Of a stretch of DNA of 64,000 nt, positions 27,357 through 35,961 are shown in pieces. Both the position numbers and the translations under genes were made by a program. Origin of the DNA: Pseudomonas mucidolens (GTDB lineage Bacteria > Pseudomonadota > Gammaproteobacteria > Pseudomonadales > Pseudomonadaceae). The notes under the pieces are model-generated. The model was not told the origin of the DNA. It searched no databases and was given only the letters and a program-made list of their open reading frames with translations. The first letter of the stretch is position 1. Every line of letters begins with the position of its first letter. Where the stretch lies: NCBI RefSeq assembly GCF_900106045.1, contig NZ_LT629802.1, positions 2,232,001 through 2,296,000 on the forward strand. Direction: 5' to 3'.

Positions 27357-27714
27357 TGACTGCTGCCATCAGTGATTCAACAACCCAAATCGCGTTTTCA
27401 ATGTTTGAAAACAAAGGCGTCTACGCAGTGCTTCTTGGCTCGGGGGTATCACGCTCGGCGGGAATACCGACCTCACCATGGAGCTGGTGAAACGATGGGG
27501 CATAGCGTCTGGTGCCGGCGAACAGGAAGATTGGCTCGCGTGGTACGTAGGTCAAACAGGAGAGCAGCCCAATTGCTCCAAGTTGCTCGAACGCCTGGGG
27601 CGCCCTGCCCTTCAGACAAGTCGGGATCGTTTGGCTGCGTGGGGCAGCACGCTCGGCGTTAGCCGAGGAATTCGTCAACGTCGCCTGCAATCATTTCACG
27701 CCGCAGTGAGGTGA
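27357..27714 (+). pseudogene. Truncated and frameshifted SIR2-domain gene
   Basis: A start codon at 27357 (ribosome site AGGAA) opens a frame encoding FENKGVYAVLLGSGVSRSAGIPT, the NAD-binding N-terminus of SIR2-family proteins (GxGxSxxAGIP). After GIPT at about 27470 the frame fails within a few codons. The expected continuation (DLTMELVKRWG, then EDWLAWYVG and CSKLLERLG) is found one frame over, from about 27470 to 27640. The gene then loses similarity and stops at 27714, far short of a normal SIR2 protein. An internal deletion of several bases is the simplest cause. SIR2-like proteins of this type occur in bacterial NAD-depleting antiphage systems; this copy should be inactive. Confidence 0.6.
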
Positions 27715-27727
27715 GCGACGACGATAC

Positions 27728-28306
27728 TTATCTTGAAAAGTGCTCGGCGACCCAACGTTCGCACACCGCCCACAACTGCGGAGCGCCCCGTTCAATCAGC
27801 GGGCCATAGCGCGACATGACTTGGTCAAGTAAAACACCGCTCTCTTTCCACGTGCCGCCGCCGGTAAAGACATTGATGAGCAACGGCTGGAAACGATCGA
27901 GCGCCTTGGCGAACGCCGCATCGTCGGTCTTCGCGTCTTCGAACTCTCGCCACAGGCTGAGGAACGCGTCATTCTGGGGCTGCGGCAGCAAACCAAACAG
28001 GCGTTGCGCGGCCGTGTCCTCCAGCTCCGCCTGCACCTCGCTCGAGGCACCGCCGTGAATGGGAAAATCGCCCACATCGATCTCGACGATGTCGTGCAGC
28101 ATCAACATTTGAATGACGCGCGCTGTATTCACGGGACCGTTGGCGTACTCACTCAAGATCAAGGCATACATTGCCAGGTGCCAGGAATGCTCGGCCGAGT
28201 TCTCTTTTCGGCTGCTGTCCAGCAGCGGAGATTGCCGTATCACCGACTTCAAGCGATCGATTTCCCGCAGAAAATTCAACTGTTTTTCCAGTGTTTCTAC
28301 CGGCAT
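27728..28306 (-). CDS. HD-domain hydrolase, YfbR-like 5'-nucleotidase family
   Basis: This 192-residue HD-domain phosphohydrolase starts at 28306 (MPVETLEKQLNFLREIDRLK), with GGAGGG upstream; the frame is open for 23 more codons. The metal-binding His-Asp pair is in LMLHDIVEIDVGD, and an earlier histidine in ENSAEHSWHLAMYAL completes the usual H...HD...D set. The length and the LREIDRLKSV start fit the HD_3 group that includes the 5'-deoxynucleotidase YfbR. The substrate is likely a (deoxy)nucleoside monophosphate. The neighbouring SIR2 remnant may be chance. No operon partner is visible. Confidence 0.82.
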   Translation of the reverse strand: MPVETLEKQLNFLREIDRLKSVIRQSPLLDSSRKENSAEHSWHLAMYALILSEYANGPVNTARVIQMLMLHDIVEIDVGDFPIHGGASSEVQAELEDTAAQRLFGLLPQPQNDAFLSLWREFEDAKTDDAAFAKALDRFQPLLINVFTGGGTWKESGVLLDQVMSRYGPLIERGAPQLWAVCERWVAEHFSR

Positions 28307-28767
28307 GACACCTGCCCTCCTGCGATTCATTCCCGAGGAATACTCACGGGGCCTGACACAAAAATTTGAAATCACCTTCCAACTAGTAGACAGTTAAATC
28401 CAAGCAACGCCACGAGGATCTGTCATGACCAGCATTCCCGCCCTGCCGCCCGCACCTTTTGGGTTTCCAAAGAGCGCAGACCCTGGAAGTTGTGCGCAGG
28501 TGAGCGCCGTTGCCGGAGATTTTCCTGCGCTGCTCAAGGAGCAATGCCAGACGACCAATAACCCGCCTCGACCGGATGTCGGGCACGCCAATACATGCAG
28601 GAATGCCTACATCGTCGGTGTTCCTTTCGAATGCGTCGTGCCTGCGTCCCTCACGGCCTTGGCGCAGCCCGCGAGTGTTCTCACCTGGATACCGACTGCC
28701 GTGGTTCGGGCCCCAACGCCGCCACGGGTGCAGCCTTCGCACAAGCGCAACCCCGCGACCCCGGATT
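28307..28767. other. Gap between the HD hydrolase and TetR genes
   Basis: About 460 bp hold no recognised gene. A 119-codon plus-strand open frame (28425-28784), listed separately, has a ribosome site. Just upstream of the HD gene are ATG-poor, AT-rich stretches suitable for its promoter. No hairpins stood out. Confidence 0.35.
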
Positions 28768-28784
28768 TCAATCTTTTTGAATAA
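28425..28784 (+). CDS. Doubtful small open reading frame, proline-rich
   Basis: A 119-codon frame starts MTSIPALPPAPFGF after GAGGA at a good distance from ATG. The protein is proline-rich and has no recognised domain, signal peptide or membrane segment, and its codon pattern weakens in the second half. Its 3' end overlaps the antisense TetR gene by 17 bp. It may be a gene remnant. I list it because the gap has no better gene and the ribosome site is real in the sequence. Confidence 0.2.
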   Translation: MTSIPALPPAPFGFPKSADPGSCAQVSAVAGDFPALLKEQCQTTNNPPRPDVGHANTCRNAYIVGVPFECVVPASLTALAQPASVLTWIPTAVVRAPTPPRVQPSHKRNPATPDFNLFE

Positions 28785-29355
28785 CAAGCCGGTCCAGCAA
28801 AGGTCCGGTGATGACGCCGAACATTTTAGGATCGCCGTAGGCTCGCGCCGAAAGCATGGCGCCGTGCACGGTGGCCATGAACGTTTCTGCTTCGGAGCAC
28901 GCATCACTCGATAATGCGAATGCCCCCTGTTTTGCCCCCCGCTCAAGCACGGACGTTATCCAGGCCGAAAGCGCGAGAAAATGGGCGCGCACTTCCAGCA
29001 CTATATCTTGAGGCAACACCGGAATCTGGGTGGCAAGCAGGGCACACACACAATAGCCCTTGGTCACATCACCGACACAGCCCAGCCAATACCCGATATA
29101 GGCACGCAATTGGTCTGCCGGATCCGAGTGATAACGCTCCAGCGCCGCGATCCCAGCCTCGGCCTCTTCGCGATAACGCTCAACCAGGGTGCGGACGAGG
29201 TCTACCTTGGTGGGGAAATGATGGTGGATGCTTGCCTTGCGAATGCCCACGAACTCGGAGATATCAGCGTAACTGAAACCGTTGTACCCACCCCCGATGA
29301 TGAGGGCGCGCGCGCAATCAAGAATTTCATTGAAGGTACTGGAAGGATTATTCAT
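28768..29355 (-). CDS. TetR/AcrR-family transcriptional regulator
   Basis: This 195-residue regulator has a TetR helix-turn-helix at residues about 10-55 (FNEILDCARALIIGGGYNGF, then YADISEFVGIRKASIHHHFPTKVDLV). The C-terminal ligand domain includes YWLGCVGDVTKGYCVCALLA, the pattern of the AcrR-like group with a CxxGC-type helix. It is a repressor of unknown ligand. No divergent partner is obvious, because the next gene upstream (molybdopterin oxidoreductase) is on the same strand and ends 39 bp away. It may control a gene elsewhere. Confidence 0.87.
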   Translation of the reverse strand: MNNPSSTFNEILDCARALIIGGGYNGFSYADISEFVGIRKASIHHHFPTKVDLVRTLVERYREEAEAGIAALERYHSDPADQLRAYIGYWLGCVGDVTKGYCVCALLATQIPVLPQDIVLEVRAHFLALSAWITSVLERGAKQGAFALSSDACSEAETFMATVHGAMLSARAYGDPKMFGVITGPLLDRLVIQKD

Positions 29356-29394
29356 TGGAAAAATCTATCTTCCAGTCGGTTTGGCGTCAAGCTT

Positions 29395-30165
29395 TCAGAT
29401 GCCGCTGAACCAATTGTAGCCCTGATCTTCCCAGTAGCCCCCCGGGTTGTTATTGCCCACAAACACCTCGACGACATGCTTGGGGTTCTTGAAGCCTAGC
29501 TTGGTGGGCACGCGGATGCGCAGCGGATATCCATACTCCGGCGGCAGCGCGACTTCACCATAATCCAACGCCAACAGTGTTTGCGGATGCAGGGCAGTCG
29601 GCATGTCCAGGCTGGAGTAATAGCGGTCGGCACACTTGAAGCCCACATACTTGGCGGTAATATCGGCGCCGACATGCTCCAGAAAAGTCTTGAGCGGCAC
29701 GCCTCCCCATTGTCCGATAGCGCTCCATCCCTCCACACAGATCAAGCGCGTGATGTCGGTTCGCTGCGGCAGCTTGCGCAGACCTTCCAGCGTCCACGGC
29801 GCCTTATCGCGAACCAGCCCGGACACGGCCAGCGAATAGCTCGACAGGTCGACCTCGGGAATGTCGTCCTCGCCATAGAACGCATTAAAGGGAAAGGGCG
29901 TGGTCATTTGCGCCTTGCTGAACGTCGGCGCCAGTTTCTGCCCGCTGAACAGCCAGGCCTGGACCCGATCGTTCCAGCGCGACATGGCCCACAACACCTT
30001 GTCCACCTGGTCGCCGTCCTGCAAATTGCACCCGCTCAGCATGGCCATGGCCCCAACCGTCAAGCCGCCACGCAGGAAATGCCGGCGCTGGATACTTTCC
30101 AGTTGAAGTTGCTGGGCCGGCTCAAGCCGGATACGCTGGACCGCGCGTTTCTTGGGCTCATTCAT
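29395..30165 (-). CDS. Molybdopterin-dependent oxidoreductase (sulfite oxidase/MsrP-like)
   Basis: This 256-residue catalytic subunit starts at 30165 (MNEPKKRAVQRIRLEP, with GGGGAAGC upstream) and overlaps the cytochrome gene by 8 bp. Residues about 25-50 hold a Tat-like RRHFLRGGLTVGAMAMLSGC with a possible lipobox, so export in folded form is likely. The core matches the sulfite oxidase molybdopterin fold: RLICVEGWSAIGQWGG contains the Mo-coordinating cysteine, and YGYPLRIRVPTKLGFKNPK is the conserved distal block. With a membrane cytochrome b partner it resembles MsrP/MsrQ in plan, though the cytochrome is of a different family. The substrate is unknown. Confidence 0.85.
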   Translation of the reverse strand: MNEPKKRAVQRIRLEPAQQLQLESIQRRHFLRGGLTVGAMAMLSGCNLQDGDQVDKVLWAMSRWNDRVQAWLFSGQKLAPTFSKAQMTTPFPFNAFYGEDDIPEVDLSSYSLAVSGLVRDKAPWTLEGLRKLPQRTDITRLICVEGWSAIGQWGGVPLKTFLEHVGADITAKYVGFKCADRYYSSLDMPTALHPQTLLALDYGEVALPPEYGYPLRIRVPTKLGFKNPKHVVEVFVGNNNPGGYWEDQGYNWFSGI

Positions 30166-30781
30166 GCTCGAGCTTCCCCTTTTCATTCGACCGAACGCCC
30201 CCCGTGATCATGGGCAACAAGGTTTTCGGCACCAGCAATACCAGCGCCAAGTGCACGACAACAAACGCACCGATGGCCGACATCGCGGCAAAATGCACAT
30301 AGCGTGCACGGTCGTAGCCCCCCATCAGCGCAACCAACGCTTGCAGTTGGATGGGCTTCCAGATCGCCACGCCCGACACCACCACCAACGCCCCAGCGAC
30401 CAAAACCAAGCCGTACATCAAGCGCTGTACGGCGTTGTATACACCCTTCTCATGGGCCAACCGAAAATGCAGGGCGTCGTTCAAATCACGCTTGACCGCC
30501 TGGACGGTGACCGGCAGGAAGTCGCGCTGGAAATGCCGGCTGACCAGGCTATAGAGCACATAGACGAGGCCGTTGATCACTAACAACCACATAAATGCAA
30601 AGTGCCAGGCAAGCGAACCACCCAACCAGCCGCCCACGGTCAATTGCGCGGGAAACCTGAATGCAAACAGCGGCGAGGCGTTATAGATCGCCCATCCGCT
30701 CATGAACATGCACACCATGCAAACGGCATTGACCCAATGGGTGAGACGCACAGGCCAGGCATGGATACGCGCTTTTTTCAT
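30158..30781 (-). CDS. Cytochrome b561-type membrane protein
   Basis: This 207-residue integral membrane protein has four or five hydrophobic segments (starts at about 20, 60, 115 and 165). It belongs to the b-type cytochrome group of Ni/Fe-hydrogenase and formate dehydrogenase gamma subunits. Candidate haem ligands are in PVRLTHWVNAVCM, LAWHFAFMWLL and YVHFAAMSAIGAFVVVHLA. Start 30781 (MKKARIHAWPVRLTHW) is preferred over the longer frame, which has a GC-rich non-conserved lead. It would pass electrons between the quinone pool and the molybdopterin protein encoded next. Confidence 0.87.
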   Translation of the reverse strand: MKKARIHAWPVRLTHWVNAVCMVCMFMSGWAIYNASPLFAFRFPAQLTVGGWLGGSLAWHFAFMWLLVINGLVYVLYSLVSRHFQRDFLPVTVQAVKRDLNDALHFRLAHEKGVYNAVQRLMYGLVLVAGALVVVSGVAIWKPIQLQALVALMGGYDRARYVHFAAMSAIGAFVVVHLALVLLVPKTLLPMITGGVRSNEKGKLEHE

Positions 30782-30853
30782 GCTGCTTCCTCCCGTAGAA
30801 GCCAGGCGATAGCAGCGGGGCCACGCGGGCCCGGCTGCCACAGCTGTGCCGTT

Positions 30854-31462
30854 TTACATCGGCGGCTGGAAGCCGTCTTTACCGACCGCTACACCACGTG
30901 CGCTGCCATCTTGCGCCGGGAACACGACAATCTTGGCGCCCTTGACCAATTCGTCGGCCTTGCCGGGTTCGACGTACGCAATCGGCACATCAGTCGGCAC
31001 CACCAACTGCTTCTCGCCGCCCTTGTAATTGACGGTGAGGGTGCGGCCATTGGTGTTGGAGAGCTTGCCCACGGTGCCATTGGTCATGGTGCCGGTAGAG
31101 CCATCTGCGTTCTGCCACCCGTAGTGGCCTTCACCGCTGCCCTTGAGGCTGGACTCGAATACGGTGACTTCCAGCGCCTTGAGCGTACCATCCGCCTGCG
31201 GCGTGGCCGCCGAACCGACAAAGCTGTCGGCCTTGATCGACTCGATATCCGCCTTGGACACCCGGACAATACCGGTCTTGTCGGTCAGGCCGATGGTCTG
31301 GTGGGCACCGGTACGCGAGGTAAAGGTCAGGGTGTTATTGGCAACGCTTTCGACCACACCCCGTAACGGCTTGATCACCGGCATATCGGCTGCACTTGCG
31401 ACGGCGGCAGCACCGACCATGAGCAAACCAAAGGTAGTGGACAGCGCATTCTTGAGCTTCAT
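30854..31462 (-). CDS. Exported protein of unknown function (DUF5666-like)
   Basis: This 202-residue protein starts at 31462 (MKLKNALSTTFGLLMVGAAA) with a clear signal peptide cleaved after ASA. The mature part is rich in Thr, Gly and Val (PLRGVVESVANNTLTFTSRTG, then LVVPTDVPIAYVEPGKADEL) and looks like OB- or DUF5666-like beta domains. It has no cysteine for a haem or Mo cofactor. It is the first gene of the operon with the cytochrome and oxidoreductase, 72 bp before the former. The upstream frame to 31699 is open but runs through the divergent promoter. Periplasmic location is likely; the role is unknown. Confidence 0.75.
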   Translation of the reverse strand: MKLKNALSTTFGLLMVGAAAVASAADMPVIKPLRGVVESVANNTLTFTSRTGAHQTIGLTDKTGIVRVSKADIESIKADSFVGSAATPQADGTLKALEVTVFESSLKGSGEGHYGWQNADGSTGTMTNGTVGKLSNTNGRTLTVNYKGGEKQLVVPTDVPIAYVEPGKADELVKGAKIVVFPAQDGSARGVAVGKDGFQPPM

Positions 31463-31532
31463 CTGAAGATTCCTCACTGGTTGAAGTGCCTTGATCCTCC
31501 AACCCGAGCCGGTCCCCCACGATGACCAGCAG

Positions 31533-31582
31533 ATGACATTTTTGTCATAAGCCGCCCCGCCCCGCGAATGACAAAAATGTAA
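31533..31582. promoter_or_regulatory. Double operator between the oxidoreductase operon and the two-component genes
   Basis: ATGACATTTTTGTCAT (31533-31548) is a palindrome with 6-bp arms and TTTT centre. ATGACAAAAATGTAA starts at 31568, 35 bp further, and repeats the same half-site. ACATTTTTGTCAT and ATGACAAAAATGT are also exact reverse complements of each other. Such tandem sites suit binding by an OmpR-type response regulator such as the one encoded at 31671. Confidence 0.6.
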
Positions 31583-31670
31583 CCCCCGCCCCGCCCATAG
31601 CTGGTTAAACTTCTTTTCACATTCGGCCCGGAACGCGCCGATCCCTACCCTTTGCAGTAAGCGCCCCTGA

Positions 31671-32366
31671 ATGCATATTTTGCTGATCGAAGATGACACC
31701 CGAACCGGCGAGTACCTGAAGAAGGGGCTGGGCGAGTCCGGCTATAATGTCGACTGGACCCAACACGGCGCCGATGGCCTGCACATGGCCCTGGAAACGG
31801 CGTATGACCTGATCGTGCTGGACGTGATGCTTCCCGGCATCGATGGCTTCCAGATCATCGAACTGCTGCGCGCCCGGCAGGACGTTCCGGTGCTGTTCCT
31901 GACGGCCCGCGACCAATTGCAAGACCGCATTCGCGGGCTGGAGCTGGGGGCTGACGACTATCTGGTCAAACCCTTTTCCTTTACCGAACTCTTGCTGCGC
32001 ATTCGTACTATTCTGCGGCGCGGCGTGGTGCGGGAAATCGATCACTTCCACCTCGCCGACCTGGAGCTTGACCTGGTCCGCCGTCGGGTCACCCGCCAGC
32101 AGCAGGTGATCATCCTGACCAACAAGGAGTTCGCCTTGCTGCATCTGTTCCTGCGTCGAGAAGGCGATGTGCTGTCCCGGGCACAGATTGCCTCGGAAGT
32201 CTGGGACATGAACTTCGACAGCGACACCAACGTGGTAGACGTCGCCGTCAAGCGCCTGCGCAGCAAGGTCGACTCGCCCTACCCGGTCAAACTGATCCAT
32301 ACGGTGCGCGGCATCGGTTACGTGTGCGAGGTGCGGTCATGTGGCCCCGACGCCAGCCATCCCTGA
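31671..32366 (+). CDS. OmpR/PhoB-family response regulator (heavy-metal/CopR-like)
   Basis: This 231-residue response regulator has an N-terminal receiver domain ([20 protein letters not shown], phospho-acceptor Asp51 in [10 protein letters not shown], Lys in LVKPFSF) and a C-terminal winged helix of the OmpR class ([20 protein letters not shown]). The N-terminal [15 protein letters not shown] pattern is typical of the CopR/IrlR/CzcR metal-responsive group. It overlaps the sensor gene by 28 bp. It is divergent from the oxidoreductase operon with the double operator in between, which it probably binds. The stimulus cannot be read from the sequence. Confidence 0.92.
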   Translation: MHILLIEDDTRTGEYLKKGLGESGYNVDWTQHGADGLHMALETAYDLIVLDVMLPGIDGFQIIELLRARQDVPVLFLTARDQLQDRIRGLELGADDYLVKPFSFTELLLRIRTILRRGVVREIDHFHLADLELDLVRRRVTRQQQVIILTNKEFALLHLFLRREGDVLSRAQIASEVWDMNFDSDTNVVDVAVKRLRSKVDSPYPVKLIHTVRGIGYVCEVRSCGPDASHP

Positions 32367-33733
32367 CCCTGCGTTCGACGCTGGCCTTCTCGCTGGTCGC
32401 CATGCTTGCCGTGGCCGGTGCCGGCTTTTACCTGTACGCCTCCATGCGCGCCTCGGTGCTGATGAACACCGATCACGCGGTGATGGGGCGCCTGGAGCAC
32501 TTTCGCAAGCTGCTGCACTACGAGCTCGCCCTGGACAAACTGCGCGCCAGCCCCGAGATCTTCAAGAACATGCTCGACAGCGAAGATGACATCTTCATCA
32601 TCGGCGAGCCGGGCCAGGCGTCCGTGATCAACGTCAACCCGTTGGGCGTGATCGTGCCGGAGCTGCCCGTGATCAAACCGGACGCGACGCTGCGCGTGGA
32701 TGACTTGCGCAGCGGCATGACCGACGCGGATGTGCCGCTGCGCGCCGCCACCGTGCAGACCACGTCCGGCGGACGCACCGTACAGCTCACCGCCGCGCAC
32801 TTGATGGCCAAGGAAATGGCCATGCTCGAGGCCTTTCGCGAACGCATCTACCTGGCGGTGAGCCTGGCATTTCTGGCCACGGCGCTGCTCGGCTATATCC
32901 TGCTGCGGCGCGGCCTGCGTCCCTTACGCAAAATGGCGGCCCATGCGGCCAATATCACGCCGCAACGGCTGGACAGCCGCATGAGCAGTGCCGACACCCC
33001 GGTCGAGTTGCAGCAACTGAGTGACGCCTACAACGCCATGCTCGATCGCCTCGCCAACGGTTACCAGCGCCTGGTGCAGTTTTCCGCCGACCTGGCCCAC
33101 GAAATCCGCACGCCGATCGGTTCGTTGATGGGCCACTTCCAGGTGGCGCTGCGTCAGTCTCGCACCCCGGACGAGTACCAGGCGCTGCTGGCGTCAAACC
33201 TGGGCGAGCTGGAGCGCATTTCCCGAATTGTCGAGAGCATCTTGTTCCTCGCCCGCGCTGACGAATCGCAGGCCGTGGTGGAGCGACAGCACCTGGCCCT
33301 GCACGACGAAATACAGCGCATCTCCGATTACTTCGAGGGCCTGGCAGAGGAGCGCCAGATCACTCTCCGGGCTGTCGGCACAGGCATGACCCACGCCGAT
33401 CCCTTACTGCTGCGCCGTGCATTGAGCAACTTGGTTGCCAACGCCATTCGCTATGCCGACGAAGGCAGTGAGGTGCTGATGCGCGTGGCGGCGAATGGGA
33501 CAGGTTGCCGCATCGATGTGGAAAACCACGGCCCCGTGCTGGCCGAAGACACCCTGCGCAAGCTGTTCGACCGTTTCTACCGTGGCGATGCATCCCGCCA
33601 TCAAAGCTCCGACTCATACGGCCTTGGCCTCGCGATCGTCACTGCGATCATGCAACTGCATGGCGGTGAAGTGAGTGTGGAGCAGCCTGAGCCTGGAACC
33701 ATTCGATTTTCGTTGTTTTTCCCAGGGCGCTGA
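32339..33733 (+). CDS. Heavy-metal-type sensor histidine kinase
   Basis: This 464-residue sensor kinase has two membrane segments (about 15-35 and 160-185) around a periplasmic domain. A HAMP linker (about 185-235), the H-box [16 protein letters not shown] with phospho-His, and an HATPase domain with N-box ([13 protein letters not shown]), G1 and G2 (SYGLGLAIV) follow. The domain order and the HAMP-to-H spacing fit the CopS/CusS family. The start at 32339 overlaps the regulator stop; the frame opens 5 codons earlier. It probably phosphorylates the regulator encoded upstream. Its 3' end overlaps the antisense decarboxylase frame by 133 bp. Confidence 0.92.
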   Translation: MWPRRQPSLTLRSTLAFSLVAMLAVAGAGFYLYASMRASVLMNTDHAVMGRLEHFRKLLHYELALDKLRASPEIFKNMLDSEDDIFIIGEPGQASVINVNPLGVIVPELPVIKPDATLRVDDLRSGMTDADVPLRAATVQTTSGGRTVQLTAAHLMAKEMAMLEAFRERIYLAVSLAFLATALLGYILLRRGLRPLRKMAAHAANITPQRLDSRMSSADTPVELQQLSDAYNAMLDRLANGYQRLVQFSADLAHEIRTPIGSLMGHFQVALRQSRTPDEYQALLASNLGELERISRIVESILFLARADESQAVVERQHLALHDEIQRISDYFEGLAEERQITLRAVGTGMTHADPLLLRRALSNLVANAIRYADEGSEVLMRVAANGTGCRIDVENHGPVLAEDTLRKLFDRFYRGDASRHQSSDSYGLGLAIVTAIMQLHGGEVSVEQPEPGTIRFSLFFPGR

Positions 33734-35163
33734 TCAGCCTCTGTGCGATAGCCGGGCTTGCGCTGCCCAAGGCCGTCTGAATGCACCGAATCCAGCCGTA
33801 CCTTTTCGACGGCCCGATCAATCGCCTGAAGGCTGAGTTCGACGTCCAACTCCGTCGTCGCCAGGTTGGCCACGCTGATACGCATCGCCGTTCGCCCCTG
33901 CCAAACCGTGCCGCCACACCAGCACACACCCTCGGCCTGGATAGCCTCGATCACGGCGAGGGTGGTCCGCGCCGAGCCGAATGAGACCAGCACTTGGTTG
34001 AGCACCACTTCATTGAGTATTTCATAGCCATACGCCGCAAGCCCCTGGGCGAACTGCAAGGCCTGCCGACAATATTGCGCAACCAATGCTACGAGGCCGT
34101 CGCGTCCCAGATGCAGGAGTGCAGCCCATATTTCTACACCCCGTGCCCGCCTGGACGATTCAGGCGTGTAGTGGGAAGGCTCGCGGTCGCCTTCCACCCC
34201 GCCGGCCAGATAAGCAGCACTCATCGACATCGCGGCCCGTAGATAGGCCGCCTGGCGAACCAACACAATCCCACTGTCATAGGGCACGTTAAGCCATTTG
34301 TGCCCGTCGGTCGCCCAGGAGTCGGCCTCGGCGAAACCATCGGTGAGCACACTCAAGGCCGGGTTGGCCAGCGCCCAGAGCCCCAAGGCACCGTCCACAT
34401 GCACCCAGGCACCCGCGGCCCTGGCGAGCCGGCACACCTCGGCTGCCGGGTCGAAATCACCGGTGTTCACATTTCCGGCCTGGATGCAGACGATCGTACG
34501 GTCATCCAGCGTTGGCATCTGATCGACTTGCAACCTTCCACGTTTATCGGTGGGAACGCGGATAACGCACTCGCGCCCCAGCCCCAGTAGCGCGAGGGCT
34601 TTCAGGACGGTGACGTGAATTTCTTCACTGACCACCACGCGCAATTGTGGCGCTCCATACAGTCCCAGGGCTTCCACATCCCAACCCTGGCGCGCCAATA
34701 GCGCGTGACGCGCGGCAGCCAGTGCGCTGAAGCTTGCCATCGACGCACCACTGACAAAGGCCCCCGCTGTTTCCGGCGGCAGGCCAAACAACTCGCGCAG
34801 CCAGAGCAACGACACATCCTCAAGGGTTGCCGCTATCGGAGAAGTCCAGCGAAAGCACGCATTCTGGTCCCACGCGGTGGCCAACCAATTGGCCGCCACG
34901 GTCACCGGCAACGCGCCGCCAATCACCAAACCAAAATAGCGTCCGCCAGCTGTCGCGACCGTTGCAGGCGAACCAATTTCATCCAACTGGCGCACGACCT
35001 CCAGCGCATCGACACCTTTGTACGGCAAGCCGTGGCGCAGTTCTTCGAGTCGCTGCACGGCCCTGGATGAAGCCAGAATCGGACGGAACTTGATGCCCTG
35101 CAAGTAACCTGCAGCTCTCTCGCAGGCGTCTTGCAGAATGATCTGTGTTGGTGCTTTTTCCAT
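33601..35163 (-). CDS. Group II pyridoxal-dependent decarboxylase
   Basis: This PLP decarboxylase belongs to the aromatic amino acid/glutamate group (fold type I). The PLP lysine is in ATDGHKWLNVPYDSG, and other conserved blocks are VHVDGALGLWA and FVSGASMASFSALAAARHALL. The start at 35163 (MEKAPTQIILQDAC) has a better context than the ATG four codons earlier. About 55-60 C-terminal residues after AIDRAVEKVRLDSVHS look unrelated to the family and run into the 3' end of the sensor kinase on the other strand. A lost stop or a frameshift may have extended it. The amino acid substrate is unknown. It is convergent with the kinase and divergent from the thioesterase. Confidence 0.85.
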   Translation of the reverse strand: MEKAPTQIILQDACERAAGYLQGIKFRPILASSRAVQRLEELRHGLPYKGVDALEVVRQLDEIGSPATVATAGGRYFGLVIGGALPVTVAANWLATAWDQNACFRWTSPIAATLEDVSLLWLRELFGLPPETAGAFVSGASMASFSALAAARHALLARQGWDVEALGLYGAPQLRVVVSEEIHVTVLKALALLGLGRECVIRVPTDKRGRLQVDQMPTLDDRTIVCIQAGNVNTGDFDPAAEVCRLARAAGAWVHVDGALGLWALANPALSVLTDGFAEADSWATDGHKWLNVPYDSGIVLVRQAAYLRAAMSMSAAYLAGGVEGDREPSHYTPESSRRARGVEIWAALLHLGRDGLVALVAQYCRQALQFAQGLAAYGYEILNEVVLNQVLVSFGSARTTLAVIEAIQAEGVCWCGGTVWQGRTAMRISVANLATTELDVELSLQAIDRAVEKVRLDSVHSDGLGQRKPGYRTEADQRPGKNNENRMVPGSGCSTLTSPPCSCMIAVTIARPRPYESEL

Positions 35164-35526
35164 GGCCGGCCCCAAACATCGCGTTGATTTGTTCGACGCC
35201 TAACCTATCAGACCTTACGGCAATCAGCTACCATCCAGAAGGTAGGTTTTACAAAGTGACGGCGCAAGAACTCAAGCCCCAGGCCTGAAAAGAACTGCCG
35301 ATGAATACCCGGGTTACTGAAGTATTTTTGCGCACGGCAAACCCCGCAACGGGATAGCTTGCACGCCCTGCACATTCACACATCAACACTATTGACTTGA
35401 AAAGGCCGCAACGTTTAGCGTGTGTTGCGACGCACCCATGACATCCCCGACGCACCTCACCAATAATTCCCGAAGGACGGCTCGGCGTACCACGCCCAGC
35501 GGCCCGACCACAGCAGGAAGATACCT
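35164..35526. other. Intergenic region between the decarboxylase and the thioesterase
   Basis: About 360 bp without a convincing gene. The stretch near 35180-35280 is AT-richer and probably contains the decarboxylase promoter. No strong hairpin or repeat was seen. Confidence 0.4.
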
Positions 35527-35958
35527 ATGAGCGAACCCGAAGCTACCGGTCTCCAGGCATTGCGTGCGCTGATTCGCGCAGAGGTCCCAAACCCTTCCAT
35601 CGGTATAACCATGGGCCTCACAGCCGTTGATGTGAGTACCGGGAGGATCACGCTCCAAGCCTGCCCCGACGACCGCCATCTGAACCCGGCGGGAGCGGTG
35701 CATGGCGGTTTCGCCGCCACCTGTCTTGACGGCGCTGCTGCGCTGGCGTTGTTCTCGACCCTGGACATCAGCACCCCGCATTCCACCGTGGATCTCAACG
35801 TCAAGTACGTGCGACCGCTGCGCGCCGGCCACACCTACCGGGTAGACGGCTGGGTGGTGGAGCGTACCCGAAGCCTGGCGATATGCGACGCTCAGGTGGT
35901 GGATGAGCACGGCAAGCTGTTCGCCAAAGCCACGACGACATTCGTCGTGGGAGGCTGA
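35527..35958 (+). CDS. PaaI-type hotdog-fold acyl-CoA thioesterase
   Basis: This 143-residue hotdog-fold protein has the PaaI-type motif HLNPAGAVHGGFAATCLDGA, with the active-site Asp/Glu region and helix, followed by STVDLNVKYVRPLRAG. It should hydrolyse acyl- or aryl-CoA thioesters in the cytoplasm. There are four nucleotides between its stop and the following dehydrogenase, so the two are co-transcribed. The start at 35527 has GGAAGA upstream. Confidence 0.88.
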   Translation: MSEPEATGLQALRALIRAEVPNPSIGITMGLTAVDVSTGRITLQACPDDRHLNPAGAVHGGFAATCLDGAAALALFSTLDISTPHSTVDLNVKYVRPLRAGHTYRVDGWVVERTRSLAICDAQVVDEHGKLFAKATTTFVVGG

Positions 35959-35961
35959 GCG

